Source of the DNA: Gibbula magus
Taxonomy: Eukaryota > Mollusca > Gastropoda > Trochida > Trochidae
Reading direction: 5' to 3'
Assembly: GCA_936450465.1 (NCBI GenBank)
Contig: OW388291.1
Span: 81,109,436-81,173,435 of the forward strand
DNA: 64,000 nt
The notes beneath the pieces were generated by a model. That model worked only from the letters and a program-made list of their open reading frames with translations, had not been told where the DNA came from and did not search any database. Positions 22,701-33,258 of the stretch are shown piece by piece. The translations under genes were made by a program, and so were the position numbers. The first letter of the stretch is position 1. Every line of letters starts with the position of its first letter.

Positions 22701-25700
22701 ACAGGGTCATCAAATCTACAATTTAGAATCTCCATTGGCTAAAGACTCATTACACAACATGTCAAACTTCTAGGTCTTTTCGTTCTGGAGAAGAAGATGA
22801 AAATAATCTTATCATTTCATCACCAGTCATATGCAGTTCACATATCTCATGTAAAATAAAAGAATTCTTAACTCCTCTTCAATTTAGTCCTTTATGCCTT
22901 GTCACAATTTTCAGTTCATATGCTATTCAATAGTTCTCATTTCACATTGATTACATCAATTTGACAAACATGTCCACAATGTAGATTGTTATCTAAAGTC
23001 GACATACATTCCAAATAAAGTGGTTGAAGTGTCATAAAATATCAGTTCAAAATTCATTTTCAAAGGTTTTTTTTAGGCTGTGGCCCATATTTGGGGTCAC
23101 AGGGTCACCAAATTTACAAGTTTGAATCCCCATTGGCTAAAGAGTTTGCATACAATATTACAGCCTTCTAGATCTTTTTGTTCTGGAGAAAAAAATGAAA
23201 ACAAGATTTTAGGTAATGGCCTGTGAGGCCCTTATTTGGGGTCACAGGGTCACCAAATCTACAATTTAGAATCTCCATTAGCTAAAGACTCTTTACACAA
23301 CATGACAACCTTCTAGGTCTTTTCGTTCTGGAGAAAAAGATGAAAATAATCTTATCTTATCATTTCATCACCAGTCATATGCAGTTCACATATCTCATGT
23401 AAAATAAAAGAATTCTTAACTCCTCTTCAATTTAGACCTTTATGACTTGTCACAATTTTCATTTCATAGGCTATTCAACAGTTCTCATTTCACATTGATT
23501 ACATCAATTTGACAAACATGTCCACAATGTAGATTGTTCTTTCAAGTCGACATACATTTCAAATAAAGTGAAAGAAGTGCACATAAAATATCAGTTCAAA
23601 ATTCAATTTCGACAGGTTTTTTAGGCTGTGGCCCATATTTGGGGTCTCAGGGTCACCAAATTTACAAGTTAGAATCCCCATTGGCTAAAGAGTTTGCATA
23701 CAATATTACAGCCTTCTAGGTCTTTTTGTTCCGGAGAAAAAGATGAAAACAGGATTTTAGGTAATGGCCTGTGAGGCCCTTATTTGGGGTCACATGGTCA
23801 CCAAATCTACAATTTAGAATCCCCATTGGCCAAGGAGTCTGTACATATAATTTCAGCTCTCTGGAGTCATTGGTTCTGGAGAAGAAGATGAAAATAGCTT
23901 TATAGCTTATGACCCCTGTGGCCCTTATTTGGGGTCACATGGTCACCAAATCTACAATTTAGAATCCCCATTGGCCAAGGAGTCTGTACATAAAATTTCA
24001 GCTCTCTGGAGTCATTGGTTCTGGAGAAGAAGATGAAAATAGCTTTTAAGGTTATGACCCCTGGGGCCCTTATTTGGGGTCACAGTGTCACCAAATCTAC
24101 AATTTAGAATCCCCATTGGCCAAGGAGTCTGTACATAAAATTTCAGCTCTCTAGAGTTATTGGTTCTGGAGAAGAAGTCGAAAAAGTTAAAAGTTTACGG
24201 ACGGACGGATGGACGGAAGCCATCCCATGCCATAAGCCCATCGGGCCTTTCAGGCCTGATGAGCTAAAAAGGTTTTTAGGGCGTGAACCCTGTGACCCAC
24301 AGGATCACCAAATCAACAATTTATAATTGACTTTGGTCAACAATATTTCATCTTTCTAGAGTTTTTTGTAATAGAAAAGAAAATGAAAATAGTTTTTTTT
24401 CAGATTGTGCAGTCACCAAATATACAGTTTAAGATCCACATTGGCCAAAGAGTCTGTACACAAAATTTAGGCTCCCTAGAGCCAGCAGTTCTGAAGAAGA
24501 AATTGAAAAAGCGAAAGGTTTACAGATGGACAAACGCACACCGGATGCCATGCCATAAGCCCATCGGTCCTTTCAGGCCTGATAAACTAAAAAGGCATTA
24601 AAATAGATTTAATTACAGTTCAAGATCTGAAATGTAGAACATTCTTCATTCTTTTTATGTTAAATACAAATAAATTCAATTGTTTCTAACATTCATAATT
24701 ACCTGTTAAAAACAGAATTCAGCCATCCCCATAGCTTCCTATTTTGTAGGACAACTGGTGAACCTAACAACTTTGAAGGACACACACACCCAACTTTACC
24801 AACCTGGAAATATATGTATATTTCATCAATATAAACACAAGCTTAAATATGTTTAATTTTAAGTTATGGACAACACATTTCCATACCCTTCATGATATGT
24901 ACATGATAATTAATTATGGTAACTCTTAATTTTTCTTTCTCATAGATCTATGTTTATTATCGTTTAAAGAACCATTGAGTATGTTGATAGACATACCGGA
25001 AAATTGCTAAAAATCTATCTCATTGAAATGCATACACACTAAATATAGCGCAAGACATTGTAATATACACCCACACTGTAAACAAAAATAGAGCCATGGG
25101 CTCTGTAGCTCATCAGGGTTTATATTGTTTGATGATGAAGACAGAAACATATTGTCTCAATATAATGCATAATCCCTAGCCCTGACAAATCTTCGTCTTG
25201 AAAGTGAGAGAGAGCACTCAGCAAGGTCAACACACAGGAGATTATGCAATATGCTGACCCATTGGCTCTGGTTACAAGCCAGCTTTGCTCTTACAGCCAA
25301 ATTATGTAATAGCCTCAGCCTTGCACAAAACACTGGCATCACTGATCTAACTGTATAAGGCTTAGAGAGAACAGGCAATGTGATGAATCTCATGGTACAT
25401 AGTACAATTTAGAATCACCTTGGCTAAATAATCTTTGCACAATTTTATCGGTTCTTAGCCTTTTCATCCAAACATCTAAACATTCTGAACGCAATATTCC
25501 TTCTAGTTTGTTCTGGAGAAGAAGATGAAAATAGATTTTTATGTTTTGTTTATTAGGGAAAATTTGATTGAAGTTCCATAAAATATCAGTTCAAAATTCA
25601 ATTTCAAAGGGTTTTTTTAGTCTGTGGCTCATATTTGGGGTCACAGGATCACCAAATTTACAAGTTAGAATCCCCGTTGGCTAAAGAGTTTGCACACAAT

Positions 25701-26523
25701 ATTACAGCCTTCTAGGTCTTTTTGTTTCTGAAACTGATGAAAACAGGATTTTAGGTAATGGCCTGTGAGGCCCTTATTTGGGACCACAGCGTCACCAAAT
25801 CTACAATTTAGAATCTCCATTGGTTAAAGACTCTTTACACAACATGACAGCCTCCTAGGTCTTTTCGTTCAGGAGAAGAAGAAGAAAATAGAATTTTAGG
25901 TCATGACCTGTGAGGCCCTTATTTGGGGTCACAGGGTCACCAAATCTACAATTTAGAATCTCCATTGGCTAAAGAGTCTGTACACAACATTTCAGTTTTC
26001 TAGGTCTTTTCGTTCTGGAGAAGAAAATGAAAATAGGTTTTTAGGTTATGGCCTGTGAGGCCCTTATTTGGGGTCACTGGATTACTAAATCTACAATTTA
26101 GAATCCCCATTGCCCAAGGAGTCTGTATACAAAATTTCAGCTACCTAGACCCAGTGGTTCTGGAGAAGAAGTCGAAAAAGCGAAAAGTTTACGGACGGAC
26201 GGATGGACGGACGCCATCCCATGCCATAAGCCCATCGGACCTTTCAGGCCTGATGAGCTAAAAAGCAAAATAGAAACACAGTTAATGAGTACTCAAAGAC
26301 ATTGAAATAAACAGTTTTTGGCATTTATCTATTTTTATTTCATCCTACATATATTAAATATAAATGTATTACCCAACTAGGTATTTTACTTGAATTGTAT
26401 AATCAATGAGAATATATACCAGTACATAATTTATGTGTCAGTTTTCTTGTATAATCACAATAAAATATCACTTACCAGGTAAAATGTCAATAATTTGTGA
26501 TTACACAGGACATTTAGAACCAT
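19715..26523 (-). CDS. DMAC2L: DMAC2L / ATP5S (coupling factor B, mitochondrial LRR protein), 5 exons
   Basis: Exons in gene order: 26476-26523 (tentative), 24703-24803, 21267-21475, 20274-20436 and 19715-19844. Phases join and total 216 residues, close to about 215 in human. Diagnostic stretches: LWGWLNSVFNRVDEDRL, VGPDQACAEWLLRCGG, EKDYNTLPLGSFDRYKI and GLKHVKKIVLHDCGYLDD. Leucine-rich repeats then end in LTNLSTLTMYDLP. The exon 4 acceptor is at 20436/20437. The open frame could start further upstream, but only this acceptor keeps phase and alignment to the family. The protein is a small matrix-side LRR protein reported as ATP synthase factor B and related to complex I assembly factor DMAC2. 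Exon 1 (MVLNVLCNHKLL) is phase-compatible with a GTAAGT donor, yet lies in a dispersed repeat, so the true N-terminus is uncertain. Introns hold large repeat copies. DMAC2 is the divergent neighbour. Confidence 0.88.
20510..20756. mobile_element. MITE candidate with about 30-bp imperfect terminal inverted repeats, in a DMAC2L intron
   Basis: The left arm (ctacaatacc, ctgattccctgagcccaat) is mirrored at the right end by 'cgggcttagggaatcagtg' and 'tactgtagta'. A second internal inverted pair, 'ttggctggtta' against 'cattggctggttattcat', is oriented differently. About 247 bp, no ORF. Flanks carry TA but no longer duplication, so the superfamily is unclear. Confidence 0.5.
21137..21243 (-). repeat. 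tRNA-like pseudogene or SINE head with long variable arm
   Basis: On the minus strand a B box GGGTTCGAATCCC (21153-21165) and an A-box-like TGGTCGTGTGG with a long interval between them resemble a class II (Ser/Leu type) tRNA. The bases flanking the T arm (atgggac) do not pair with the 5' end, so no acceptor stem forms. It is not a functional tRNA gene. It lies in the DMAC2L intron just upstream of the exon at 21267. Confidence 0.5.
21590..21674 (+). repeat. partial end of a minisatellite-core element next to copy B
   Basis: The sequence 'ctgtagctcattaggac' followed by 'gagttattatctaaggtt' matches, in inverse, the interior of the right end of copy A (about 18690-18765). A solo 5' end therefore abuts the full copy B that follows, as expected of nested or tandem insertion. 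Confidence 0.5.
21675..24272 (+). mobile_element. minisatellite-core repeat element, copy B, with higher-order repeats
   Basis: It opens with the palindrome gagccatgggctc and tagctcatcag (about 21685-21710). It closes with a (GGAC)n run and the hairpin cccatcgggcc/ttt/caggcctgatgagctaaa (about 24230-24272). The core has two levels. A unit of about 545 bp is repeated three times: 'caccagtcatatgcagttc' starts recur near 22271, 22819 and 23369. Then come three close copies of a roughly 133-bp unit at 23770-24180 ('ttggccaaggagtctgtac', 'ttctggagaagaagatga'). No protein is encoded. It lies in the DMAC2L intron 21476-24702. Confidence 0.75.
24273..24598 (+). mobile_element. minisatellite-core repeat element, partial copy C
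   Basis: A shorter, more diverged piece with two core units and the same right terminus ('cataagcccatcggtcc', 'tttcaggcctgataaact'). It directly follows copy B and lacks its own left end. The short frame here is only a reading of the core repeat. Confidence 0.6.
25087..26265 (+). mobile_element. minisatellite-core repeat element, copy D
   Basis: Complete ends: gagccatgggctctgtagct on the left, and a (GGAC)n run plus 'cctttcaggcctgatgagct' on the right. The left 300 bp closely matches copy B (21720-22000 against 25115-25400). The core has about five units of roughly 130 bp. It occupies the DMAC2L intron 24804-26475. Confidence 0.7.
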
Positions 26524-26660
26524 GTTAATGGGCCGCAAATGCTTAGTGTTGTACATTTAATGCAATAAAGGGAATTCTTTTCATATCAAGTCAGATTCTA
26601 TCGACACGTGTTAATCTAAATGGTACTTCATCGGATTGTCATGCATAGCTACTTAATGGC
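26335..26660 (-). repeat. dispersed repeat family R3, copy 1
   Basis: Similar to copies at 27425-28110 (same orientation) and 52200-52745 (opposite). Shared stretches include 'acccaactaggtatttta', 'tgtataatcaatgagaata', 'caggacatttagaac' and 'gaattctttt' followed by 'agattctatcg'. The copy contains the tentative first exon of DMAC2L. Ends are not sharp, and no transposase or tRNA head is seen, so the class is unknown. Confidence 0.6.
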
Positions 26661-27424
26661 CCCTAAATGGTTTCAGAAACCAGAGTTTCTGGGCCGATAA
26701 AAGGAGGGTTCTATCTGGGTATTTTTTGTGGAAACGAAATTCAAGAGGATATTCTTGTTTACACATATATGCTATTACCGGTAATACATGATTCATACAC
26801 GGTCACATTGAAAGATATTAAGTCAATACTTTGATGACTTTACATTTCACAATTTGATAAAGATAAGCGCAGACTTGCTGAAAAATAAAAACAATGAGAG
26901 TTGAAGCTATTCATCGGCGCTACGAGTGGGGAAAACTTCGCTACGGCATACTATCACATTATTTATTAGTTGTGTTACTATGTGAATATTCTATAAGTGT
27001 CTATGTTCTTTTATTACAATTTTTTTTAGAATTGTTCTTTAATTACATATGTTTTTTGTCCATATCTCTTTTATCAAACAATTTTCACTGGATTGAATAT
27101 ACTGTACTGTTGATTTATTGCCTTACATGTTTGAATGTGTATAAACATGAACAAAAATGAATAAAGATAAATAAAAAAATAAAAAAATCTATCCCCGTGA
27201 AATAAATACACTTAATTTTTCCCAATTTTTAAAACTTAAAATAAGCCGAAAAATTGCATTAATTAGTAAAGGTGTTTTCCAGTCTAAATATAGATCCAGT
27301 CTATTATTTTCAAGCGCAAAGCATTATGGTCTAGCTCACATAGTAAACAAAGACACAAAAGAATAACAAAAACTATGAGCAATGAAAGAAATCGAAATAT
27401 ATAATTTTTTGGCGGTTATTTATT
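26661..27424. other. gene-free stretch between R3 copies
   Basis: Very AT-rich. An 88-codon open frame at 26894-27160 gives a low-complexity Leu/Phe/Ile-rich translation with no recognisable domain, and I do not support it as a gene. No inverted or tandem repeats stand out. Confidence 0.4.
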
Positions 27425-28110
27425 TACCATTTCATTTAATTATGTATTTGCTACAGATATTGGAATAATTGTTTTACCCAACTTGGTATTTTTCTTGAAT
27501 TTTATAATTAATGAGAGTAAAAATTTGTCATAATTTGCTGGTCTTATCTCAATAAAAAAATACATTAAACAGGAAATAATTTGTATATTTGTATAGACTT
27601 TTAGAAACATTGTTTGTAAAGCAATCGTCACATTCAGTAATGTGTGACAAGGGTAACTTGCAAGAGATACACGTGCAGCACGTGCAGCACATGGGTTGTT
27701 ATGGCGACTTGCGCTAGAGACGAGCCTTCAAGCTTCGGAAGCGCTAACTGTTTGTGTAGTACGTATTACGCAAAAAGGGGATTCTGTTTATATGACGTCA
27801 GATACCCTTAGTGCGCGCTAGTCGAAGTGGTACTTCTCTTTGAAACCAAATTGCAATACATTGTCCTGATATGAAAATAATTTAACATTGCCATGTTGTA
27901 GATAAAAGATTTCTCTGGCGAATGACGTTATAAGTATATTTTCCAAAAATTTGAAACACTAACATCCTTGATGGCTCTTTGAGTGGCTATGTTGTGATAT
28001 GAAAATTATTTATCATATGTCATGTTGGAGGTAAAATATTTCTCTAGCGATTGATATCGTAAGTACGGTATGTTTTCCAGATGTTGAATACAAACTTGGT
28101 GGCTCTGTAT
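27425..28110 (-). repeat. dispersed repeat family R3, copy 2, with internal duplication and E-box triplet
   Basis: Longest copy in the window. Compared with 52200-52745 it aligns (inverted) through 'aaaccaaatt', 'gttgtagataaaagattt', 'catctgacgt'-like and 'cattactgaatgtg' stretches up to 'ctgtagcaaatac'. Its right part is duplicated in tandem (27867-27980 and 27994-28110: 'tgatatgaaaatwattta', 'aagtatattttcca'). Inside are CACGTG (27670), CACGTG (27679) and CACATG (27688), spaced exactly 9 bp. It lies between the divergent DMAC2L and DMAC2 genes. Confidence 0.6.
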
Positions 28111-28492
28111 TCGCTTTTAATAGAATTCATAGTTAAAACAACACTAATCATTTTAAATTCTCGTAAAAATTAAGATTAAATGAACTTCAAAGACTATCTA
28201 TTGTGTGTCATATAAATTCAAATAACCAAAATCTAAAATTTTAGCTGCACCTGCCAAAGTCTCTGCAACACAGCCATCTCATGTCATGGCATCTCCTCAA
28301 TGGCCGCTTACAACATAAATAAAAAGCGAAATATTAATTATGTAGATCATTTGAGTTATTATATGGCAGACGAAGATACTGTTACAAAAAAAAAACGAAT
28401 ATGTATACAAATAGATCATATGATTCATTCCATGTTGTCGTCTTTACGGAAAGTTCGTCACGACCTTGGATGGATGTTGTAAGGGACACATC

Positions 28493-31400
28493 ATGGCTGC
28501 CATCGTTCAACATGTGCAGGTTGATCACATTATTTTTTTGTTTTAAAGCTTCTTTTATTCTAAATATAGTTATTTTGTTTATTAAAATTGTACCATCGTT
28601 GTATTTGAATTGTTCCACCACTAAACCACCTAAATCTGTTCGTTACTTACATCAGGACACTTGATAATGTCAGATCAGGGGAGGACATGCATTTTCCGAG
28701 CGCTCATAACACTCAACTGAACTGCCAAACCTTATGCTAGATAAACCTACCCGAATTGCCTAAGTGATCGTCTACATGGAGCCATGGATCATCACCTTTT
28801 TTAGTGAAATTTGGTTCAAATAGGGGAGGGGAGAAGGGGGTTGTCGATTTCGAGGATCACCTTGTTGAATCAGCAAGACTGATTTGCTGTCATATTTTAT
28901 TCAGACTGTTTGACTAGTTAATACTGTACGTATTTATTTAATTAGAAAAGGATGCCTGGAAGTTGGTGGCTAATTAAATATTTATGTTGACTAAATTATG
29001 ACTTATGTATTTTGAATTATTCAACTGCAGTGGGATTTTTAAAAGTTTGTTGAAACAGACATTTTAAAGGTACATCCATTGTGTTGTTGGGGGTCAAATA
29101 TTCCAAACGCTATAACTGGTGTTATTTTATCGAGAAGTACTGACTGTTACCGAAAACTACCATTTTGATGATAGTAGACTTAGCATTTTGATGATATAAA
29201 GGTAAAAGTAGTGATTTCTGATCGAAAATCGGACAATGCACAGCGTGTGGTGCGCGTCAATGAGTCAAACGTAATTTTGGAATCTTATTTATAACAGATA
29301 AAAAGACAAATTTGAGTTGATAATGTTTAATAGGTCCAATAACTATTGTGCATGTAAATGGGACGTGCAGTTTCGGTTTCTGCACATGCATAATCATGTA
29401 ACTCAATTTTAATTGGAAACTAGTTATTATGATATATTTGGCGATTGGGGATAAATATGCAAGCTGGGTGAATTTATTTGTGTTGTAGACAACACATGTC
29501 CTGAGTTGGAACGTATAAAAGCCAAACATATTTTATGAAACACAATGGATGTACCTTTAATAAGAATCTTTTCACTTTGTTACAGAGAATTTTCCAGAGA
29601 CATTCCTGTGGGAGAAATGTGTGTAGTAAGCGATTCCTGTTTGACTGGTATAACAAGGCGGAGGGGGTTCCGAGAGATATACTTGTGTGGTTGCAAAAAG
29701 ACTATGACTTCAGTATTAAAGGCATAAAGAGAATGATTAAAGAAGGCAGATATGAGAATCTGAAGGATTCCCAGAGGTGAATGATTTGCCAATTTGAGAT
29801 ATGAACTATTCTATAGTAATAAATGTGAGTTTATCAATGCGAAAAAGCCTTCTAAATTTTAGTCAAATGTGATTATGATAATTCGTCATTATTTAATAAC
29901 TTTTTGATAGATGTTAAAATTGAAACTATCATATCTGCCATGTGTGAATTTTGAATGATGTAGTTTATGGGGTAAATACATGTACCAACTGACGTGTTTT
30001 CCAATTGCCAAATTGATATGTGTTTTTCAATTGAAGAAATTGTCAAATGATATCTGCTGTGGTGAATTTTATAGTCATGGTGCTGATCATCAAGAGTTAC
30101 GATAAATTTTTGATTAGTCTTTATGATTATAATGTCTTGTTGAATTACACCAAAAAAATTATTAAAATAAATTCATAATCATTTCGTTTCTGGAGCAAAA
30201 CTCACCAATCTTTCTGAAACTTTGCATGTATATTACGGTTACCCTCCTACAGAAGTGTTGCCTTTTATCACATTTTCTGCAGCAGAATTTATTTTATTAT
30301 TTGAAAGCACTCTCCTGGCTTGAATTTGATTATGTTGCTGTTTTATTCTAAAAGACATACAATTATCTTTAAAAGTTGTCTTTTACAAATGTTTGACCGG
30401 TGGGATGTGTCATCTTCTAATACTAATACTACTGTTTTTCATTTTAGATTCATACGAGAACGACACAAAATTCTTGGACCTGATTTAGCAACATCCCACT
30501 TCATTGTAAAGCGAGGTGGTGCAGTCAAGTTCGTGGGTCGAGACACATGGTTTAGGATGGATGAGAATGGAAAATATTTCCTGCCCAACAGACAAGTAGA
30601 TGGAATGTTGCTGGAGGCAGTTGATGCATCTAAAACTAAACTCATGTACATCGGATTGGATAACTTCAGTAGGTATTTTTCATTTCACAGAATGCATGAA
30701 TTCCTCTTTTTATAGTTCAAGACAAAACAATAAGAACTATGGGGGTTCCAAAGAGATGTGATCATCCTGTATCATTTCACTTGGTGCTGATGCTTAATGC
30801 AAGCAACTTCTGGAACTTCGCATCCCTTTGATATCTTCAAATTATTTAAAATTTGATTCTACTTGTAAATGTTAAGCTTCATATTTCTTTTGGCTGAAAA
30901 GCCAACACGAACAAGAAGGCATGTTCATCAGCATCCCTAGCCTTTCTCCTGAATGTTCAAATCTAGTGCACTGAATTCACTTCGGACGGAATTAATGCCC
31001 TGAAACCACACATCAAATTTGGTTATCCTATCTTAAATAGTTTGTGAAAAGCTATCCCTTTCATCTCGGACGGATGGATAGAGCTCAAACCTATATCCCC
31101 CTTCCACTTTGTGGCGGGGGTTAATAATACCATGATTAATTTTCAATGTTTAAAGTTTGCAAACAATCGTATAAACCTAAATAACAAAGATTCTTGAGAC
31201 AATGAGGTTGACAGCTTGTGATTTTAGGTCCCTCCATTTTACAGCATTTCACATTCATATTGCAGTTGATTTAGAGCATCTGCGCTACCTCAATCTGAGC
31301 CACTGTGAGTACATAGACGACTGGTGCCTGTCTCGTATAGGCATGCTACAGCCCACACTGGAGTTTCTGGATATCAGCGGTTGTCAACAAGTCACAGATG

Positions 31401-32597
31401 ATGGACTGGCTTGTCTGCACCATCTTGAGTAAGTGCAGAGAATGAGAATGAATAACTAAGGTTACTTTCTTGAACAAACCATGATGTTTGGAATAGTTAG
31501 CTGACAACTTCAATTGATTCAATGTATATGGAGAATTTTATGCAAGTGTCTCCTGATATGAAATATATAAACACGAGTTGATAAAAATTACAAATATTGA
31601 TAAAAGTTACAAATATCTGAAGCTTACTGAGGATAAAGTTACTTTCATCAGCCAGTGTTAATGAAATTGATATGTTTTACTATCATTGAATGACATTAAT
31701 GAACACACCAAATGAAGTACTTCCAATCTATTAGAGCATTGCGAATCATGTACACAATGATGTGGAAGGATTCTGATGTCATATAGTACTTGACGTCATT
31801 GTGCAAAATGTACTGTGGAACACAGATTGGGTTGATAAATAATATTCAGTCGACAATGTAAAGTGGATATTGGTTTTAACAGTCTATCGTGTAACTTGTC
31901 AACTTGTAACCCCTGCTTACGAAGTAGTGGAGGGGGGAGGATAGCACAGCAGTTAGTGCGTTCAGCTTCGGATCAAGAGGTCCAGGGTTCGAACCCCGCC
32001 AGGTGCTCCGCAGCTCTGACTGCAGTAGAGAACTGTTCTACACGCAGTAAGGTTTGGGTGCGATGCTACTCTGAATTTCAGCATAGTACCACCCATGGTT
32101 CGCTTGTTCCAGTCGATGCTCACAGGTTTCACCTCAATGCATAGCCACATGGCGTTGCAGGCTTTTTCCCTGCAATAATACGAGCAGTCGTGATATAAGT
32201 GAAATACTCTTGAAAGCAGTGTTAAACCCCAACTCACCTCACCTCATGAAGTAATGGGGGTATATACTATATAGGGTCTACCTGTTCTGGCATTCTTTAC
32301 CCCACCTTTTGTCAGAAACGTGTTATAACTTAACAGTTCCTACAGACAAACTTTAGTCGTTATAACTCACAGAAGCATTCTCTTATTTACAGGAACTTAA
32401 AAGGTCTGAAGATATCCAATTTGCCCCAAGTAAAGCATTGCCAGCTAATGGCATTGCATCTGGAAGAAGCTCTACCAAAGTGTCAAGTTTTTGGTGTCGA
32501 CTTTTCAGGAAGTGAAAGAGACTCTGAGATCAAGAGTGATTCTGAGGAACATTTACAAATACAAAGGGTTGCATCAAAGGTAGTGGACCAGAGGTGA
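28493..32597 (+). CDS. DMAC2: DMAC2 / ATP5SL (complex I distal membrane arm assembly LRR protein), 5 exons, 268 aa
   Basis: Exons 28493-28519, 29586-29776, 30448-30668, 31266-31428 and 32393-32597. Phases all join, totalling 268 residues, near human (about 257). The N-terminus MAAIVQHVQRIFQRHSCGRN is Arg-rich without acids, as in a mitochondrial presequence. Exon 1 is short with a weak donor (cag/gttgat), so it is the least certain part. Recognisable motifs: VDLEHLRYLNLSHCEYIDDW, LEFLDISGCQQVTDDGL and LHHLENLKGLKISNLPQV, i.e. leucine-rich repeats of the AMN1/ATP5S type. A C-terminal ALPKCQVFGVDF is followed by a polar tail. DMAC2 helps build the distal membrane arm of respiratory complex I. 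It is the divergent neighbour and paralogue of DMAC2L. The LRR exon is 163 nt in both genes with the same phases. Confidence 0.85.
29068..29556. mobile_element. TTAA-flanked MITE, family T2, copy 1 (DMAC2 intron 1)
   Basis: TTAA at 29064-29067 and 29557-29560. Termini AGGTACATCCATTGTGTT and its inverse AACACAATGGATGTACCT. Total 489 bp with no ORF of its own. An inverted copy lies at 33259-33746. TTAA target duplication points to a piggyBac-type mobiliser. Its right end is 29 bp from the DMAC2 exon 2 acceptor, and a short open frame starting inside it runs into that exon. Confidence 0.8.
31935..32247 (+). mobile_element. tRNA-derived SINE, second copy (DMAC2 intron 4)
   Basis: The head 'gaggatagcacagcagtta' with B box gggttcgaacccc is followed by the same body and tail as 7184-7499 ('gaactgttctaca', 'agtaccacccatggttc', 'cacatggcgttgcagg', 'gaaatactcttgaaagc', acctc end). 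An imperfect 14-bp duplication, gaagtagtggaggg (31921) against gaagtaatgggggt (32248), flanks it. Confidence 0.8.
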
Positions 32598-33258
32598 CCA
32601 CAGATTGAAGAGTGTTAGATGTTATGGCTGTGATGCTGACTTAGTGATTGAACACACCAACTTTCCATACAACTAGGTGGCAACATTGAAATATATTATC
32701 CTGCTTTATCGGGTTATTTTATATACATAGCTCCAAAAATCCCAATTGTGTAACACACTTCAAATATTCAGCCAATAAAATGACTTTAAATAGAACATTA
32801 TCGGCAGTGCGCAGACGAGCGATCATACATGTTAAATTATCGCCATGAGTAACCAACCTTCAACAAAACGAGGCACAATGTTACAATCGGGAGATTGTTG
32901 GAGTCAATGTGGATACAAATATCTAGATCAGATAGAAATATGTCCAAAAGAAATGTCACAAAATTAATTATCAGTTCTCTCTTCATGAAAAGCTTGCATT
33001 TGTAGAATTGTCATCTTCTTCTATCTTCATTGAAGGTCTATTGTTTACAAATCTGTAAAGCAACATTGCTGTGTTGAGTAGGAAACCATTAAGTTTTGTG
33101 ACTTGACATTACTGAAAATAAGTGATAAATGTAAATTTTGCAATGAATAAATGTTAGTGTTTTCATTGGTTATCTTTGCAGGAGCCAGATGGCCATCTTT
33201 TGAAATGTATAATGACAAGTAAAGATGTGAGCTAAACTTTCATACCCCCACTAGTTAA
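32598..33258. other. DMAC2 3' flank
   Basis: No ORF supported. AATAAA at 32774-32779 is a plausible DMAC2 poly(A) signal about 180 bp after the stop. Otherwise unremarkable AT-rich DNA. Confidence 0.45.

Noticed and set aside
21700..26265. CRISPR array or protein-coding repeat in the 21.7-26.3 kb tandem units
   Set aside because: Units are about 130 bp or 545 bp, diverged, without short constant repeats and unique spacers. The genome is eukaryotic.
30320..30447. N-terminal extension of DMAC2 exon 3 (MNLIMLLFYSK…)
   Set aside because: It lies before the acceptor TTTTAG/A at 30447. The upstream part is intron.
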